From NCBI GenBank assembly GCA_035652095.1, contig DASREM010000012.1:1-9513 (forward strand): a stretch of 9,513 nt of DNA, in the 5' to 3' direction. Shown here piece after piece: positions 1 through 7,059 of this stretch (position 1 is its first letter; every line of letters begins with the position of its first letter). This stretch comes from DASREM01 sp035652095 (GTDB taxonomy: Bacteria > Acidobacteriota > Terriglobia > Terriglobales > Acidobacteriaceae). Under the pieces are notes generated by a model, which saw only the letters and a program-made list of their open reading frames with translations, did no database searches and was not told the origin of the DNA. A program made the translations under genes and the position numbers.

Positions 1-1404
1 GGCGTGTACTGGCTCCGCAGCAGTATCCCGGTCACGATTTGCGACGGTTCTGCATGCTTCGCTCGGCTGACCATGCGCGCTGGCGATACGATTTGCTTCT
101 CGTTGAGTTACTCCGAGGAAGCGCCCGCAGTACTGCCGCCAATTGATGACGCCACCATCGTTCGCCGAATCGAGCTTTCGGTCCGCTGGTGGGAACAATG
201 GGCACGCCGTGCGCAGTACGACGGCCCGTATCGAGACGAGGTGGTACGAAGCGCCTTGGTGCTGAAATTGATGAACTACGCGCCTTCGGGTGCGATCATT
301 GCCGCGCCCACCACCTCGCTGCCCGAGCGCATTGGCGACAGCCTTAATTGGGACTATCGCTTCTGCTGGTTGCGAGACGCCTCTCTGACCGTGCGCGCCA
401 TGCTGGAACTCGGCTACGATGACGAGGCCGAGGCCTTCATTACCTGGTTGCTGCAAGCGACCCGTCTCACCCAGCCTGAACTTCGCGTCATGTATACGCT
501 GTACGGCGAGAAACCGCCGCGCGAACAGGAACTCAAGCAGCTCTCCGGTTACTGTGGATCCAAGCCAGTTCGCATCGGCAATGGCGCGCGCGATCAACTT
601 CAGCTCGATGTGTACGGCGAGGTGATTGACGCGGCCGCGCAGTACGCGTTTCATCGCGGCCGTCTCGAACGCGAAATGCAGAAAGTGCTGATCGGTTTCG
701 GCAACTACGTGGTCGACCACTGGCGTCTTCCCGATGAGGGTATCTGGGAGCCCCGGGGTGGACGCCGGCACCACACTCACTCCCGCCTTCTGTGCTGGAC
801 GGCGCTTGACCGGCTGATCTCCTTGTATGAGAAAGGCCTGCTCCGGAAAGCACCGGTCGAACGCTACAAAACGAATGCTGAGGCCATCTGCCACCAACTT
901 CATGAGCGGTGTTGGAACGAGGCGATGCAAAGTTACGTCAGCACCGTCGATGGACAGGACCTCGATGCCAGCCTGCTTCTGCTCGCATGGTACGGCTTCG
1001 AGAAGGCCGATTCTCCACGCATGCGGAGTACTTATCGGGCAGTGCTGGAAAAACTTGGCACCAGCGATGGCCTTCTCTACAGATACCACCGAGATCCTGC
1101 GGAGGGCGCCTTCGCCATGTGCGGCTTCTGGGCAGCAGAATATCTTGCCCTCGGTGGTGGTTCGCTGGCTGAGGCTTTCGCTTTATTCCAAGGCCTGCTG
1201 GGCTATCGCAACGATCTCGGGTTGTACGCAGAAGAGATTGACCCCGCATCTGGCACCGCATTGGGCAACTTTCCGCAGGCATTCACGCATATAGGCCTCA
1301 TCGGCGCCGCCCTTTCCATTTCACAGAGAGAGAAAGGCGAGGAGCAACTACCGCATCGACCAGTGCAAGCCACAAGCCAATCCTCGGACGGAGTGGCGGC
1401 GTGA
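1..1404 (+). CDS. GH15 family glycoside hydrolase (glucoamylase/trehalase type), 5' end cut by window
   Basis: This is the C-terminal two thirds or so of a glycoside hydrolase family 15 enzyme, an inverting hydrolase of alpha-glucosides such as trehalose, maltodextrin or starch ends. Numbering visible residues from the GTG at position 4, the (alpha/alpha)6-barrel signature NWDYRFCWLRDAS lies near 115-127. GIWEPRG (246-252) carries the likely catalytic acid E249. YAEEIDPASGTALGNFPQAF (408-427) carries the likely catalytic base E411 or its neighbour. The reading frame is open to base 1, so the true start and the N-terminal beta-sandwich domain lie upstream; full family members are about 600 residues. 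The last ~25 residues are polar and look dispensable. The TGA stop overlaps the GTG start of the next gene, suggesting translational coupling. The family call is firm. The substrate (trehalose versus maltodextrin) cannot be decided from sequence alone. Confidence 0.93.
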   Translation, partial: GVYWLRSSIPVTICDGSACFARLTMRAGDTICFSLSYSEEAPAVLPPIDDATIVRRIELSVRWWEQWARRAQYDGPYRDEVVRSALVLKLMNYAPSGAIIAAPTTSLPERIGDSLNWDYRFCWLRDASLTVRAMLELGYDDEAEAFITWLLQATRLTQPELRVMYTLYGEKPPREQELKQLSGYCGSKPVRIGNGARDQLQLDVYGEVIDAAAQYAFHRGRLEREMQKVLIGFGNYVVDHWRLPDEGIWEPRGGRRHHTHSRLLCWTALDRLISLYEKGLLRKAPVERYKTNAEAICHQLHERCWNEAMQSYVSTVDGQDLDASLLLLAWYGFEKADSPRMRSTYRAVLEKLGTSDGLLYRYHRDPAEGAFAMCGFWAAEYLALGGGSLAEAFALFQGLLGYRNDLGLYAEEIDPASGTALGNFPQAFTHIGLIGAALSISQREKGEEQLPHRPVQATSQSSDGVAA

Positions 1405-1877
1405 ACTGGCCCAGCTGGTTGCTGTCCGCATTCTTAGCCACGCTTGCGCTCTCCACACTGTTGAGCCTCACCCAGGCGCTCGGACTCACTCGCATGAATA
1501 TCCCGTACTTGCTGGGAACGATTGTCACCGAGGATCGCGACAAAGCCAAACTTTACGGATTTGGCCTGCACCTGCTAAACGGATGGGCTTTCTCCATCCT
1601 TTACATTCTTATCTTTCAGGCCCGTCATTTTGTAAGTTGGTGGTTCGGTCTGCTAGTGGGACTCGCTCATGCCCTTCTGGTTCTTACGGTGGGAATGTCG
1701 CTGATGCCGGGACTACATCCCAGAATGGCCAGCGAGCAGCACGGTCCCAGTGCGCACCGCCAACTAGAACCTCCAGGCTTTCTGGCATTGCACTATGGGT
1801 ATCAGACGCCACTGTCAGTCTTCATCGCCCACGCCGGTTTCGGCGCCATCTTGGGCTCTCTTTATCACCTTGCATAG
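1401..1877 (+). CDS. small four-helix integral membrane protein of unknown function
   Basis: A 158-residue protein that I do not recognise by name. Its hydrophobicity pattern shows four likely membrane helices at about residues 6-26, 51-72, 79-101 and 136-156. A charged loop (TEDRDKAK, 43-50) lies between helices 1 and 2, and a polar loop (107-125) between 3 and 4. The GTG start sits in a GTGA overlap with the upstream GH15 stop, so the two are probably one transcription unit. Residues such as GLHLLNGWAFS (55-65) and LVGLAHALLV (85-94) place glycine and histidine inside helices, seen in small transport or sensor proteins, but no specific motif is evident. It ends just before a hairpin repeat and converges on the TraR-like gene. 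The gene is credible by coding frame, coupling and membrane architecture; its function is unknown. Confidence 0.8.
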   Translation: MNWPSWLLSAFLATLALSTLLSLTQALGLTRMNIPYLLGTIVTEDRDKAKLYGFGLHLLNGWAFSILYILIFQARHFVSWWFGLLVGLAHALLVLTVGMSLMPGLHPRMASEQHGPSAHRQLEPPGFLALHYGYQTPLSVFIAHAGFGAILGSLYHLA

Positions 1878-1880
1878 TCA

Positions 1881-1945
1881 CGCGGGCCCCGAGCTCTCGT
1901 CCTGCTCGTGGAGCGAAGCTCCGCACGGTCAAGGCCCTGCTGGAT
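1881..1945. repeat. GC-rich hairpin repeat, copy 1, in a convergent intergenic gap
   Basis: The 68-base gap between two converging genes is almost wholly filled by a structured element. The core is GGAGC-GAA-GCTCC (1910-1922). It is enclosed by outer arms GGGCC (1884-1888) and GGCCC (1933-1937), extended by GC (1882-1883) with GC (1939-1940). The 18-mer at 1908-1925 recurs exactly at 7917-7934, where it again sits directly behind the 3' end of a gene. It probably serves as, or lies at, a bidirectional transcription end, but there is no clear T-run. Confidence 0.65.
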
Positions 1946-2311
1946 CTAGGCGGCCCTTCCCGCGTCCTCGGCCTCTTTCTGCTTCTGGCAGTTGATACAG
2001 AAATGCGCCCATGGCACCGCTTCCAAACGCTTGGCTTCAATGTCGCGGCCGCAATTGAGACACATCCCGTATGTGCCATCGTTCATGCGGTCCAGTGCGC
2101 CGTTGACCATCTGAAGCAACTGCGTCTCATTCTCGCTTTGGCTGAACAGAATCTCTCTCTCATAGGTGGCTTCGGCGCGATCTGCGGGATCTTGCGCACC
2201 TTCGGGGCCCAAGTCCCTTCCCTCCTCTGCCTTGCGGTTAGCCTCACGACTAAGTTGCTGGCGTGCAGCTTCCAGCCGTTTCTTTAACTGCTGCATGAAT
2301 TGCTGATCCAT
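1946..2311 (-). CDS. TraR/DksA-type zinc-finger protein
   Basis: A 121-residue protein of the DksA/TraR family, whose members reach through the secondary channel of RNA polymerase and modulate initiation, often together with ppGpp. An N-terminal helical region (about 1-80, rich in Gln, Arg and Glu) would form the coiled-coil, with a DPADRA motif (41-46) at the expected acidic tip. The family C4 zinc finger follows: C84, C87, C105 and C108 in the contexts CLNCGRDI and CINCQK. The start ATG (2309-2311) has a CAGAGGG Shine-Dalgarno-like sequence about 8 bases upstream. It is transcribed away from csbD across a 400-base gap. The family is certain. Whether it is a true DksA orthologue or one of the many acidobacterial or proteobacterial TraR-like paralogues is not resolved, so no symbol is given. 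Confidence 0.93.
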   Translation of the reverse strand: MDQQFMQQLKKRLEAARQQLSREANRKAEEGRDLGPEGAQDPADRAEATYEREILFSQSENETQLLQMVNGALDRMNDGTYGMCLNCGRDIEAKRLEAVPWAHFCINCQKQKEAEDAGRAA

Positions 2312-2505
2312 GAACTGTGCCCTCTGTGTTTAGGTTGTTGTACCAAATTTACCGTCACCAAGAGTTTCCACAAATCCACTAGAACCTGTACGCAAGCCCT
2401 TGTTCGTCCAGCAACTTCCATTTCAGCAACCTGCGGCAATACAGAGGCATCTTGACGGGGGTAGGCGGATGGTGGCGACGAGGTTTTCACCGTTTCCCCG
2501 CCTTG

Positions 2506-2581
2506 AGCTCAATCGAAGCGGAACGGTGTCAGATTGAGCTACACCGTCCGCCTGAGTTGTTGCTGAACCTACGGTTCTTTT
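2506..2581 (+). ncRNA. candidate structured RNA: H-type pseudoknot followed by terminator-like hairpin
   Basis: Stem 1 pairs AGCTCAATC (2506-2514) with GATTGAGCT (2532-2540), nine perfect pairs. Stem 2 pairs ACGGTGT (2523-2529) with ACACCGT (2541-2547), seven perfect pairs, extended past a bulged A2522 by CGG (2519-2521) with CCG (2548-2550). The 5' arm of stem 2 lies in the loop of stem 1, and the two 3' arms abut at 2540/2541. That is the H-type pseudoknot layout; alternatively the stems are mutually exclusive folds. A short hairpin GAACC-TAC-GGTTC (2565-2577) and TTTT (2578-2581) follow, resembling a weak intrinsic terminator. It could be a small RNA or a leader/attenuator upstream of csbD. 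I match it to no known class, and its strand is inferred from the T-run. Confidence 0.35.
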
Positions 2582-2701
2582 GGATTACTGCTACCCCGTC
2601 TTGCCGATGGTCGTTTGGCTCCGCTTTCGTTAGGGTCTTAATCAGTGAAGGATGGCTCTGGCCATCCCAACTCATTCAGGCCGCCGCAGTTTGGCGCAAA
2701 C

Positions 2702-2706
2702 GGAGG
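2702..2706 (+). promoter_or_regulatory. Shine-Dalgarno GGAGG of csbD
   Basis: GGAGG is followed after five bases by ATG at 2712. This fixes the start against an in-frame upstream ATG at 2652, which has no comparable site and lies inside a hairpin. Confidence 0.75.
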
Positions 2707-2711
2707 CATTT

Positions 2712-2930
2712 ATGGACAAAGACGAAATTAAGGGCAAAGCAAAGGACATCGTCGGGCGAGTAGAACGAAAGGCTGGCGAACTGACGGGTGACGAAGAGGC
2801 GCAGGTCAAAGGCGCCGCGAAGCAAGCTGAAGGCAAAGTGCAGAATGCCTTCGGGCAAGCCAAAGACGCTCTGAAGAAATCAGCCGACAAGTCCGAAGAC
2901 GATCGGGAAGAGCGCGAGCGGTCCGCGTAA
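2712..2930 (+). CDS. CsbD family stress-response protein
   Basis: A 72-residue, highly charged, cysteine-free protein matching the CsbD family (Bacillus CsbD, E. coli YjbJ). Family members are small, abundant, probably loosely folded proteins induced in general stress. The opening MDKDEIKGKAKDIVGRVERK and the repeated lysine- and alanine-rich segments (KGAAKQAEGKVQNAFGQAKD, about residues 33-52) are the family pattern. The molecular role of the family is not established. The chosen ATG lies five bases after a GGAGG site; the longer frame to 2652 adds 20 residues unlike the family. A perfect palindrome begins ten bases after the stop and may end the transcript. Confidence 0.93.
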   Translation: MDKDEIKGKAKDIVGRVERKAGELTGDEEAQVKGAAKQAEGKVQNAFGQAKDALKKSADKSEDDREERERSA

Positions 2931-2940
2931 CATCAGCTTC

Positions 2941-2968
2941 GTAGAGACGTAGCGTGCTACGTCTCTAC
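2941..2968. repeat. perfect 13-bp inverted repeat, REP-like, possible terminator
   Basis: The arms GTAGAGACGTAGC (2941-2953) and GCTACGTCTCTAC (2956-2968) are exact inverted complements separated only by GT. The element lies ten bases behind csbD and before the next plus-strand gene. There is no T-run, so it may act as an mRNA 3'-end stabiliser or REP-type element rather than a classical terminator. From memory, near-identical palindromes are scattered in acidobacterial intergenic regions. Confidence 0.85.
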
Positions 2969-3011
2969 CCCGCTGCTCGGGCGAGACATTCCCGGGCAGA
3001 GAGGAATGTCT

Positions 3012-3347
3012 ATGATTCAATTTGTGTGCGATTCCTGCGCACGGACAAAAGCTCCCAACGAGCTTTGGATACTTGGCCTGGCTGCCGAGGCGGTCGGTGT
3101 GACTGCGGCGCGCCGGGAAGTGACAATCCTGTCGGGCTGGACTCGTGATAACGCGCTGCATCCCCTTGCAATTCACTTCTGTTCAGAAGAATGCAAGGAC
3201 GACTACATGGAGAAGCTGTTCGCTGAGCCCGAAACCGAAGAATTGATCGAGGAGACTGTCGTGCGCGGTACACCAAGTCGTCGGCGGAGGCAGCGGATCA
3301 AGCAATCGTCAGGTCGAACTGCGCGCCGAAAGAAAAGAGCAGCATAG
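3012..3347 (+). CDS. small zinc-ribbon-like protein with basic C-terminal tail
   Basis: A 111-residue protein that I cannot assign to a named family. It has an N-terminal CDSC (C6, C9) and a later CSEEC (C57, C61). This CxxC...CxxxC set could bind one zinc ion, as in small treble-clef or ribbon proteins. A hydrophobic stretch LWILGLAAEAVGV (18-30) and strand-like REVTILSGW (35-43) lie between. The C-terminus (90-111) is strongly basic (RRRRQRIK, RRKKR), suggesting contact with nucleic acid. ATG 3012 is preferred over ATG 3006 because the AGAGAGG site (2998-3004) is seven bases before the former and nearly touches the latter. It converges on the last ORF of the gvp block with only 17 bases between. 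Confidence 0.7.
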   Translation: MIQFVCDSCARTKAPNELWILGLAAEAVGVTAARREVTILSGWTRDNALHPLAIHFCSEECKDDYMEKLFAEPETEELIEETVVRGTPSRRRRQRIKQSSGRTARRKKRAA

Positions 3348-3364
3348 AAAGGTACGGAGCCCCA

Positions 3365-3646
3365 TTACTCACCACTGGTTGCGGCGGAAGTTTCGTGGCG
3401 TTCCTTCTTGTGGTCGCGTCGCCGATGGCTGGATGGAATCGTCTCGATTTTCAAACCCAATGCCGCGTCAGCTAAATCGAGGTAGTGTTCCAGCCGTGAC
3501 GGCTCACTGACTCGATCCCCTAACGGCAGCAAACGCGGTCCTTCATCCCGCGCGGCATCGGCGCTTGGAGGCAGCCGTTCTACCCGCCCGGCGCCACTTA
3601 GTTGCTTGCTCTTGCCCATCCGCTTTGTGCTTCTGCGGGCCTGCAT
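3365..3646 (-). CDS. unrecognised small charged protein at the end of the gvp operon
   Basis: A 93-residue frame beginning four bases after the gvpG stop. An AAGGAA ribosome-binding site is embedded in the last codons of gvpG, so translational coupling is likely. The protein is rich in Arg, Lys and Ser, with a basic N-terminus (MQARRSTKRMGKSK), one short amphipathic segment (SRLEHYLDLADAALGLKI, about 50-67) and a basic tail (SHRRRDHKKERH, 73-84). It has no cysteines and no membrane segment. I do not recognise a Gvp family. Its position suggests an accessory or species-specific gas vesicle gene, but it could also be a poorly conserved frame. No terminator is obvious in the 17 bases before the convergent neighbour. 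Confidence 0.5.
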   Translation of the reverse strand: MQARRSTKRMGKSKQLSGAGRVERLPPSADAARDEGPRLLPLGDRVSEPSRLEHYLDLADAALGLKIETIPSSHRRRDHKKERHETSAATSGE

Positions 3647-3650
3647 CGGC

Positions 3651-3947
3651 TTACTTTCCTTCAAACCTTACATACGATCCCTGTTGCTCGTCCTGTTCCG
3701 CCGTGGGCCCAGCCAGCTCGCGTTTACGTTTTTCGATCTCGCGCAGCTCGCGGAAGATTTCCGCTTCCTGAACGGTGTATTCCTGCTCCGTGATCTCGCC
3801 CGATTCCAGTTCAACCTGCAGTTCGAGTAATCGCTGCTTGATGGGAGCACTATCGGTGTATTGCTCCTCGGCTACCTGTCGCAGCGTGTTCAGAACGAAC
3901 TTGAACCCACTAATCGGAAGCATCAGGATGTCGTCAAGGAATAGCAT
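3651..3947 (-). CDS. gvpG: gas vesicle protein GvpG
   Basis: A 98-residue protein of the GvpG family, an accessory factor thought to act in early gas vesicle assembly together with GvpF/L-type proteins. The family layout is visible: a hydrophobic N-terminus (MLFLDDILMLPISGFKFVLN, 1-20), then a long helix with ELESGEITEQEY (46-57), the typical 'E-x-G-E-I-x-E-x-E-Y' hallmark, and a Glu/Arg-rich coiled segment (58-79). The start ATG at 3947 is 17 bases after the gvpF stop, with a weak GGCGGGG site. A longer frame to 4025 overlaps gvpF and adds unrelated residues. The tail ends SYVRFEGK, and its codons contain the ribosome-binding site of the next ORF. Confidence 0.92.
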   Translation of the reverse strand: MLFLDDILMLPISGFKFVLNTLRQVAEEQYTDSAPIKQRLLELQVELESGEITEQEYTVQEAEIFRELREIEKRKRELAGPTAEQDEQQGSYVRFEGK

Positions 3948-3964
3948 TCGGTTGCCCCGCCGTC

Positions 3965-4834
3965 CTAGGATGCCGAAACTCGCTCCAACTTCAATCGTAT
4001 GTTGACGAAGTTGTACGGCGGCCACGGCCCCGTGTACTTGAACTTCAGCCGCTTGCCGTATTTCTTCGCGATTTTATTGACCACATTGTCAAACTCAGAC
4101 TCGCGTGCGCGGTCCACCAGGAACGCGGCATTCATAATCATCTTGTCACCAATCGGCTGGTTATCGCGCGAGGCGACGCACACTCCGCGCAACGCCTCAT
4201 AAATCTCGCGTACGTACGCGGTGGAGCGCTCGGCCAGCGCTTTATCGATCATGCGGCCCAGCTGCATACGTGCGAAATAAGTAGATTGCAGTTGCTTGCG
4301 GATGATCTCGCGATGGAACTGCCGGATTTCTTCATCCTGCTGCTTGAGTTCTTCGATGATCTGGTCGCGGTCCCAATTCACTTTCAGACCAAACTCCAGC
4401 TTGCCGGCCATCTGATTCAACACGTCTTTCAGGGAGGAATAGATGCTCTTGAGCACCTCGCGAATATCATTATCGGTGCGGAACACGGTGCCGAAACTCA
4501 TGGGAATGATGGTGTAATTCTTCATCACGGTTTCGATCACGTGCTCGTGCGCGAGCGCGTTCTCGCGTGTCGGATCGAAAATCGGGACTGCCGTCTTGCT
4601 CACCACTGCGGCGATGTCCTGATAATTGACGGTGTAAACCATCTCTCCCGCGCCGCCAATGCCGATTTTCCCGAAACTCATGTGGTCTTTGGCCTGAACG
4701 ATGCCGTAAACATACCTTCCCCCTTCTCCCGGACTAGTCTCGGGAGTGTCCGGGCGCTCGGCGATTTTCACGTGAAGATCTTCTTTCGCTCTCGTCGAGG
4801 TCTTTTTTGTGTTACGAGTCGTCGCAGTTGCCAT
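3965..4834 (-). CDS. gvpF: gas vesicle protein GvpF/GvpL
   Basis: A 289-residue member of the GvpF/GvpL family. These two-domain accessory proteins associate with the nascent vesicle and bind GvpA before assembly. Hallmarks are YVYGIVQA (41-48) opening the N-terminal domain, ENALAHEHVIE (91-101), IIPMSFGTVF (109-118), and the C-terminal domain ending with TGPWPPYNFV (268-277). It differs from its paralogues in a ~40-residue Thr/Lys/Pro-rich N-terminal extension before the domain. ATG 4834 is chosen because AGAGG lies six bases upstream; a TTG at 4852 would add six residues (MKKRRV). It follows the kinase gene after 50 bases. The family contains both F and L; the F label is a convention. Confidence 0.95.
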   Translation of the reverse strand: MATATTRNTKKTSTRAKEDLHVKIAERPDTPETSPGEGGRYVYGIVQAKDHMSFGKIGIGGAGEMVYTVNYQDIAAVVSKTAVPIFDPTRENALAHEHVIETVMKNYTIIPMSFGTVFRTDNDIREVLKSIYSSLKDVLNQMAGKLEFGLKVNWDRDQIIEELKQQDEEIRQFHREIIRKQLQSTYFARMQLGRMIDKALAERSTAYVREIYEALRGVCVASRDNQPIGDKMIMNAAFLVDRARESEFDNVVNKIAKKYGKRLKFKYTGPWPPYNFVNIRLKLERVSAS

Positions 4835-4884
4835 AACTCGCCTCTTCTTCAAGTTTTCGATTGACCGTGCCGCGGGCTACAAAA

Positions 4885-7053
4885 TTACCGCGACATGGGA
4901 AACGCTAACCGCATGATTGTGCCCTTACCCACTGTACTGCGGACTTTAATCCGCCCATTGTGGTTCTCCACAATGCCTTTGACGATCCACAACCCCAGTC
5001 CGGTTCCCTTCTCGCCCTTGGTGCTGACAAAGGGTTCGAACATGGACGATCGCAGGTCCTTGCTGATACCGCTGCCGGTATCTGCGACGGTGATGGTGAT
5101 CCAACCACGCTGCCCGTCGCGGGAGCGGATTTCTCTCGTACGTATGACCAACGTACCACCGGATGCCATACTGTCCCGGGCGTTCACTACCAGGTTCGAA
5201 AGCAGTTGGCGGAACTGGTCTGCCGAACCCTTCACCGGTGGCAGATTCCCGAGACGCTTTTCTACTTTGACGTTACTCTTCGCCAGCGGACGCGAGAACA
5301 GCGTCATGGTGTCTTCCACTACCGCGTTCAGGTCGAAATTGTTTAACTGGGTTACATTGCGATAAAGACCGAGCATCTGCCGCACAATCCGCGTCACCCG
5401 TTCGGTCTCGTTCTTCAACACTTCGTACAAGGGCTTGGATTGGTCGTCTACCCTTCCGCCGAGCAGATGAATGGCATTCTTGATGGACTCGAGAGGATTG
5501 TTGATTTCATGCGCAATGGTTCCTGCAAGGCGCCCCGTAGCCGCAAACTTCTCCATCTCGAGCATGCGGCGCTCCATCTGTAACTGCTCGAGTTTCTTCC
5601 AGGTGGAGAAATCGCGCAGCACCGTGACCGTGTATGCCACCTGGCCGCGGGCATCGTAGATCTTTCCCGAACGCGCGGCATACTCAATGTCGCTGCCGCT
5701 GCGAGGGTTGTGCAGATGGATGGACTTGTTTTCCTTGTCCGCAAAGGAGAATGTGAACGAAGTCAAGTACGCGTCGAGTTTCGCCTGGTTCTTCACGATC
5801 TGCGGATTTTTGCTTCCTTCCGCTGAGCCAAACAGATCTTTCGCCAGTGGATCGAGCAGAACGATCTTCGCGGAGTTGTCGGCCACCACGATAGGATCGC
5901 CGACGTTCTCGATAACGAGGTTCAGCCGGTCACGGTCTTGCCGCACGATCTCTTCTGCATTGCGCAACTTCTCCAGGTTGGCACGCACCTCCTCGTCAGC
6001 GCGCCGCAAATCGGTGACGTCGCGCATCACCGTCACCATTCCGGTGCGAACACCCTCTTTGCTGTAGGTGGGGGCGCAAACCGCTTCGAAAAGAACTTCT
6101 TCGCCTTCCATAACGTCGACCAGTGTGAGGTCGCGCGAGGTGTCGGTTGCACTCACTGCCATCGATGACAGGGCCGCGGAGAACAGGAGGTTATTGAATT
6201 CCACTGCCCGCTTTCCGCCTTCGCTGATTCCCTCCGGAACGCGGAAGAAGCGCTCTGCGGCTTTATTCTGGATTACCACGCGGTGCTGGCTATCGGTGAG
6301 GATGACCGGGTCTGCCATGCTCTGCATGACAGCCCGCAAACGCGAGATGGTTACTTCCATATCGCGCATGCGGTTGTAGTAGTGTTCAACCTTAAACAAC
6401 CGTGCCAGGTAGCCATTGGCGCGTTCTACCAGACTACGGAATTCGCGCAGTTGCTCCTCGCCCGTGCTCCGGCTCAACTGACCCACAATCACATTGGCGT
6501 AGGCCCGCATGCCGCAGGCCGAGCACACCTGTTCTTCCAGTGGGAGCTTTTTTGTGAGGTGGTAATTCTGCATCGCCAGGCAGTCGCGCCGCCGCTCCCG
6601 CTCCGCCTCCCAGCAGCGGGTGCGGCTGCGATAAATCATGGGGTAGGCGTACAGCGATTCCCGGCCGCCGCTGGCGGGCAGAATTCCGGGACTCACATTC
6701 TGCAGAACGGAAACGATTGGATTTTCACTGGCCCAAAGCGACGTCTGAAAGCGGTCGAGAAATTCCTTGTCGCAGTTCAGAGAGGCAGTGGCTTTAATTT
6801 CGCCGCTCTCGAAATCCACTTCCAGGATGAGCGCCCGAGAGAAACCCAGGTTGACAATCTCTTCCAATAAGATGGGAAAGATTTCTTCCGAACGCTCCGC
6901 CGCCAGCAGCCGCAAGGCTGCTTCGCGCGCGGCTCCCGTGGGCACGAGGACTTGCGGGCGCTGCGGCAGGCCCGGAGCGGTTTTCGACTTCGGCGCTGCC
7001 GGCACTTTGGGTTGTACTCGTGGGGTTGCCATTGCACCTGTGTTCTTTGCCAC
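4885..7053 (-). CDS. cytosolic sensor histidine kinase with GAF-like, PAS and PAS domains
   Basis: A 722-residue NtrB-like kinase with no membrane segment. A disordered Pro/Lys N-terminus (1-40) precedes a GAF-like sensory domain (about 42-220). Two PAS domains follow (about 235-350, starting SMADPVILTD, and 370-485, starting ENVGDPIVVAD). The HisKA domain has phosphoacceptor H515 in GTIAHEINNPLESIKNA. The HATPase has an N box around N624 (NLVVNARDSM), G1 DTGSGI (658-663), F box FEPFVSTK and G2 GTGLGL (683-688). All catalytic boxes are intact; no receiver domain is fused. C147, C158, C177 and C180 cluster in the sensory region and may bind metal, an Fe-S cluster or act by thiol redox. The GTG start at 7053 is close to the AAGGAG site beside the gvpA stop, six bases away; ATG 7032 is an alternative. 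Its place between gvpA and gvpF implies co-expression with gas vesicles. The partner regulator is not in view. Confidence 0.95.
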   Translation of the reverse strand: MAKNTGAMATPRVQPKVPAAPKSKTAPGLPQRPQVLVPTGAAREAALRLLAAERSEEIFPILLEEIVNLGFSRALILEVDFESGEIKATASLNCDKEFLDRFQTSLWASENPIVSVLQNVSPGILPASGGRESLYAYPMIYRSRTRCWEAERERRRDCLAMQNYHLTKKLPLEEQVCSACGMRAYANVIVGQLSRSTGEEQLREFRSLVERANGYLARLFKVEHYYNRMRDMEVTISRLRAVMQSMADPVILTDSQHRVVIQNKAAERFFRVPEGISEGGKRAVEFNNLLFSAALSSMAVSATDTSRDLTLVDVMEGEEVLFEAVCAPTYSKEGVRTGMVTVMRDVTDLRRADEEVRANLEKLRNAEEIVRQDRDRLNLVIENVGDPIVVADNSAKIVLLDPLAKDLFGSAEGSKNPQIVKNQAKLDAYLTSFTFSFADKENKSIHLHNPRSGSDIEYAARSGKIYDARGQVAYTVTVLRDFSTWKKLEQLQMERRMLEMEKFAATGRLAGTIAHEINNPLESIKNAIHLLGGRVDDQSKPLYEVLKNETERVTRIVRQMLGLYRNVTQLNNFDLNAVVEDTMTLFSRPLAKSNVKVEKRLGNLPPVKGSADQFRQLLSNLVVNARDSMASGGTLVIRTREIRSRDGQRGWITITVADTGSGISKDLRSSMFEPFVSTKGEKGTGLGLWIVKGIVENHNGRIKVRSTVGKGTIMRLAFPMSR

Positions 7054-7059
7054 CGCTCC

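Larger units (their letters stand above)
2312..2711. other. 400-base divergent intergenic region
   Basis: This region separates the TraR-like gene (-) from csbD (+). Besides the structured segment listed separately, a 7-bp hairpin GGATGGC/GCCATCC (2650-2656 with 2661-2667, loop TCTG) lies about 45 bases before the csbD start. The csbD ribosome-binding site GGAGG is at 2702-2706. No strong sigma-70 promoter stands out on either strand. A weak TTGGCT (2615) with CTTAAT (2637) at 16-base spacing could serve csbD. Open frames here lack a family match or a ribosome-binding site and are not called. Confidence 0.5.

Noticed and set aside
1583..2287. 234-codon open frame on the plus strand
   Set aside because: It crosses the membrane-protein gene, the hairpin repeat and the antisense of the DksA/TraR gene. 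It has no ribosome-binding site or recognisable domain.
2312..2400. Promoter for the TraR-like gene (TTGTGG with TAAATT at 16 bases, minus strand)
   Set aside because: Only three of six matches in the -35 and four of six in the -10; too weak to call.
2652..2711. 20-residue N-terminal extension of CsbD
   Set aside because: The extension is unlike the family and its ATG is inside a hairpin. The GGAGG at 2702-2706 marks the ATG at 2712.
2452..2763. 103-codon plus-strand frame in the divergent gap
   Set aside because: It runs through the structured RNA candidate and into csbD in another frame. No family resemblance is seen, so the segment is better explained as non-coding.
4835..4884. Separate promoter or terminator between the kinase and gvpF
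   Set aside because: The 50 bases show no hairpin with T-run and no -35/-10 pair, so read-through is assumed.
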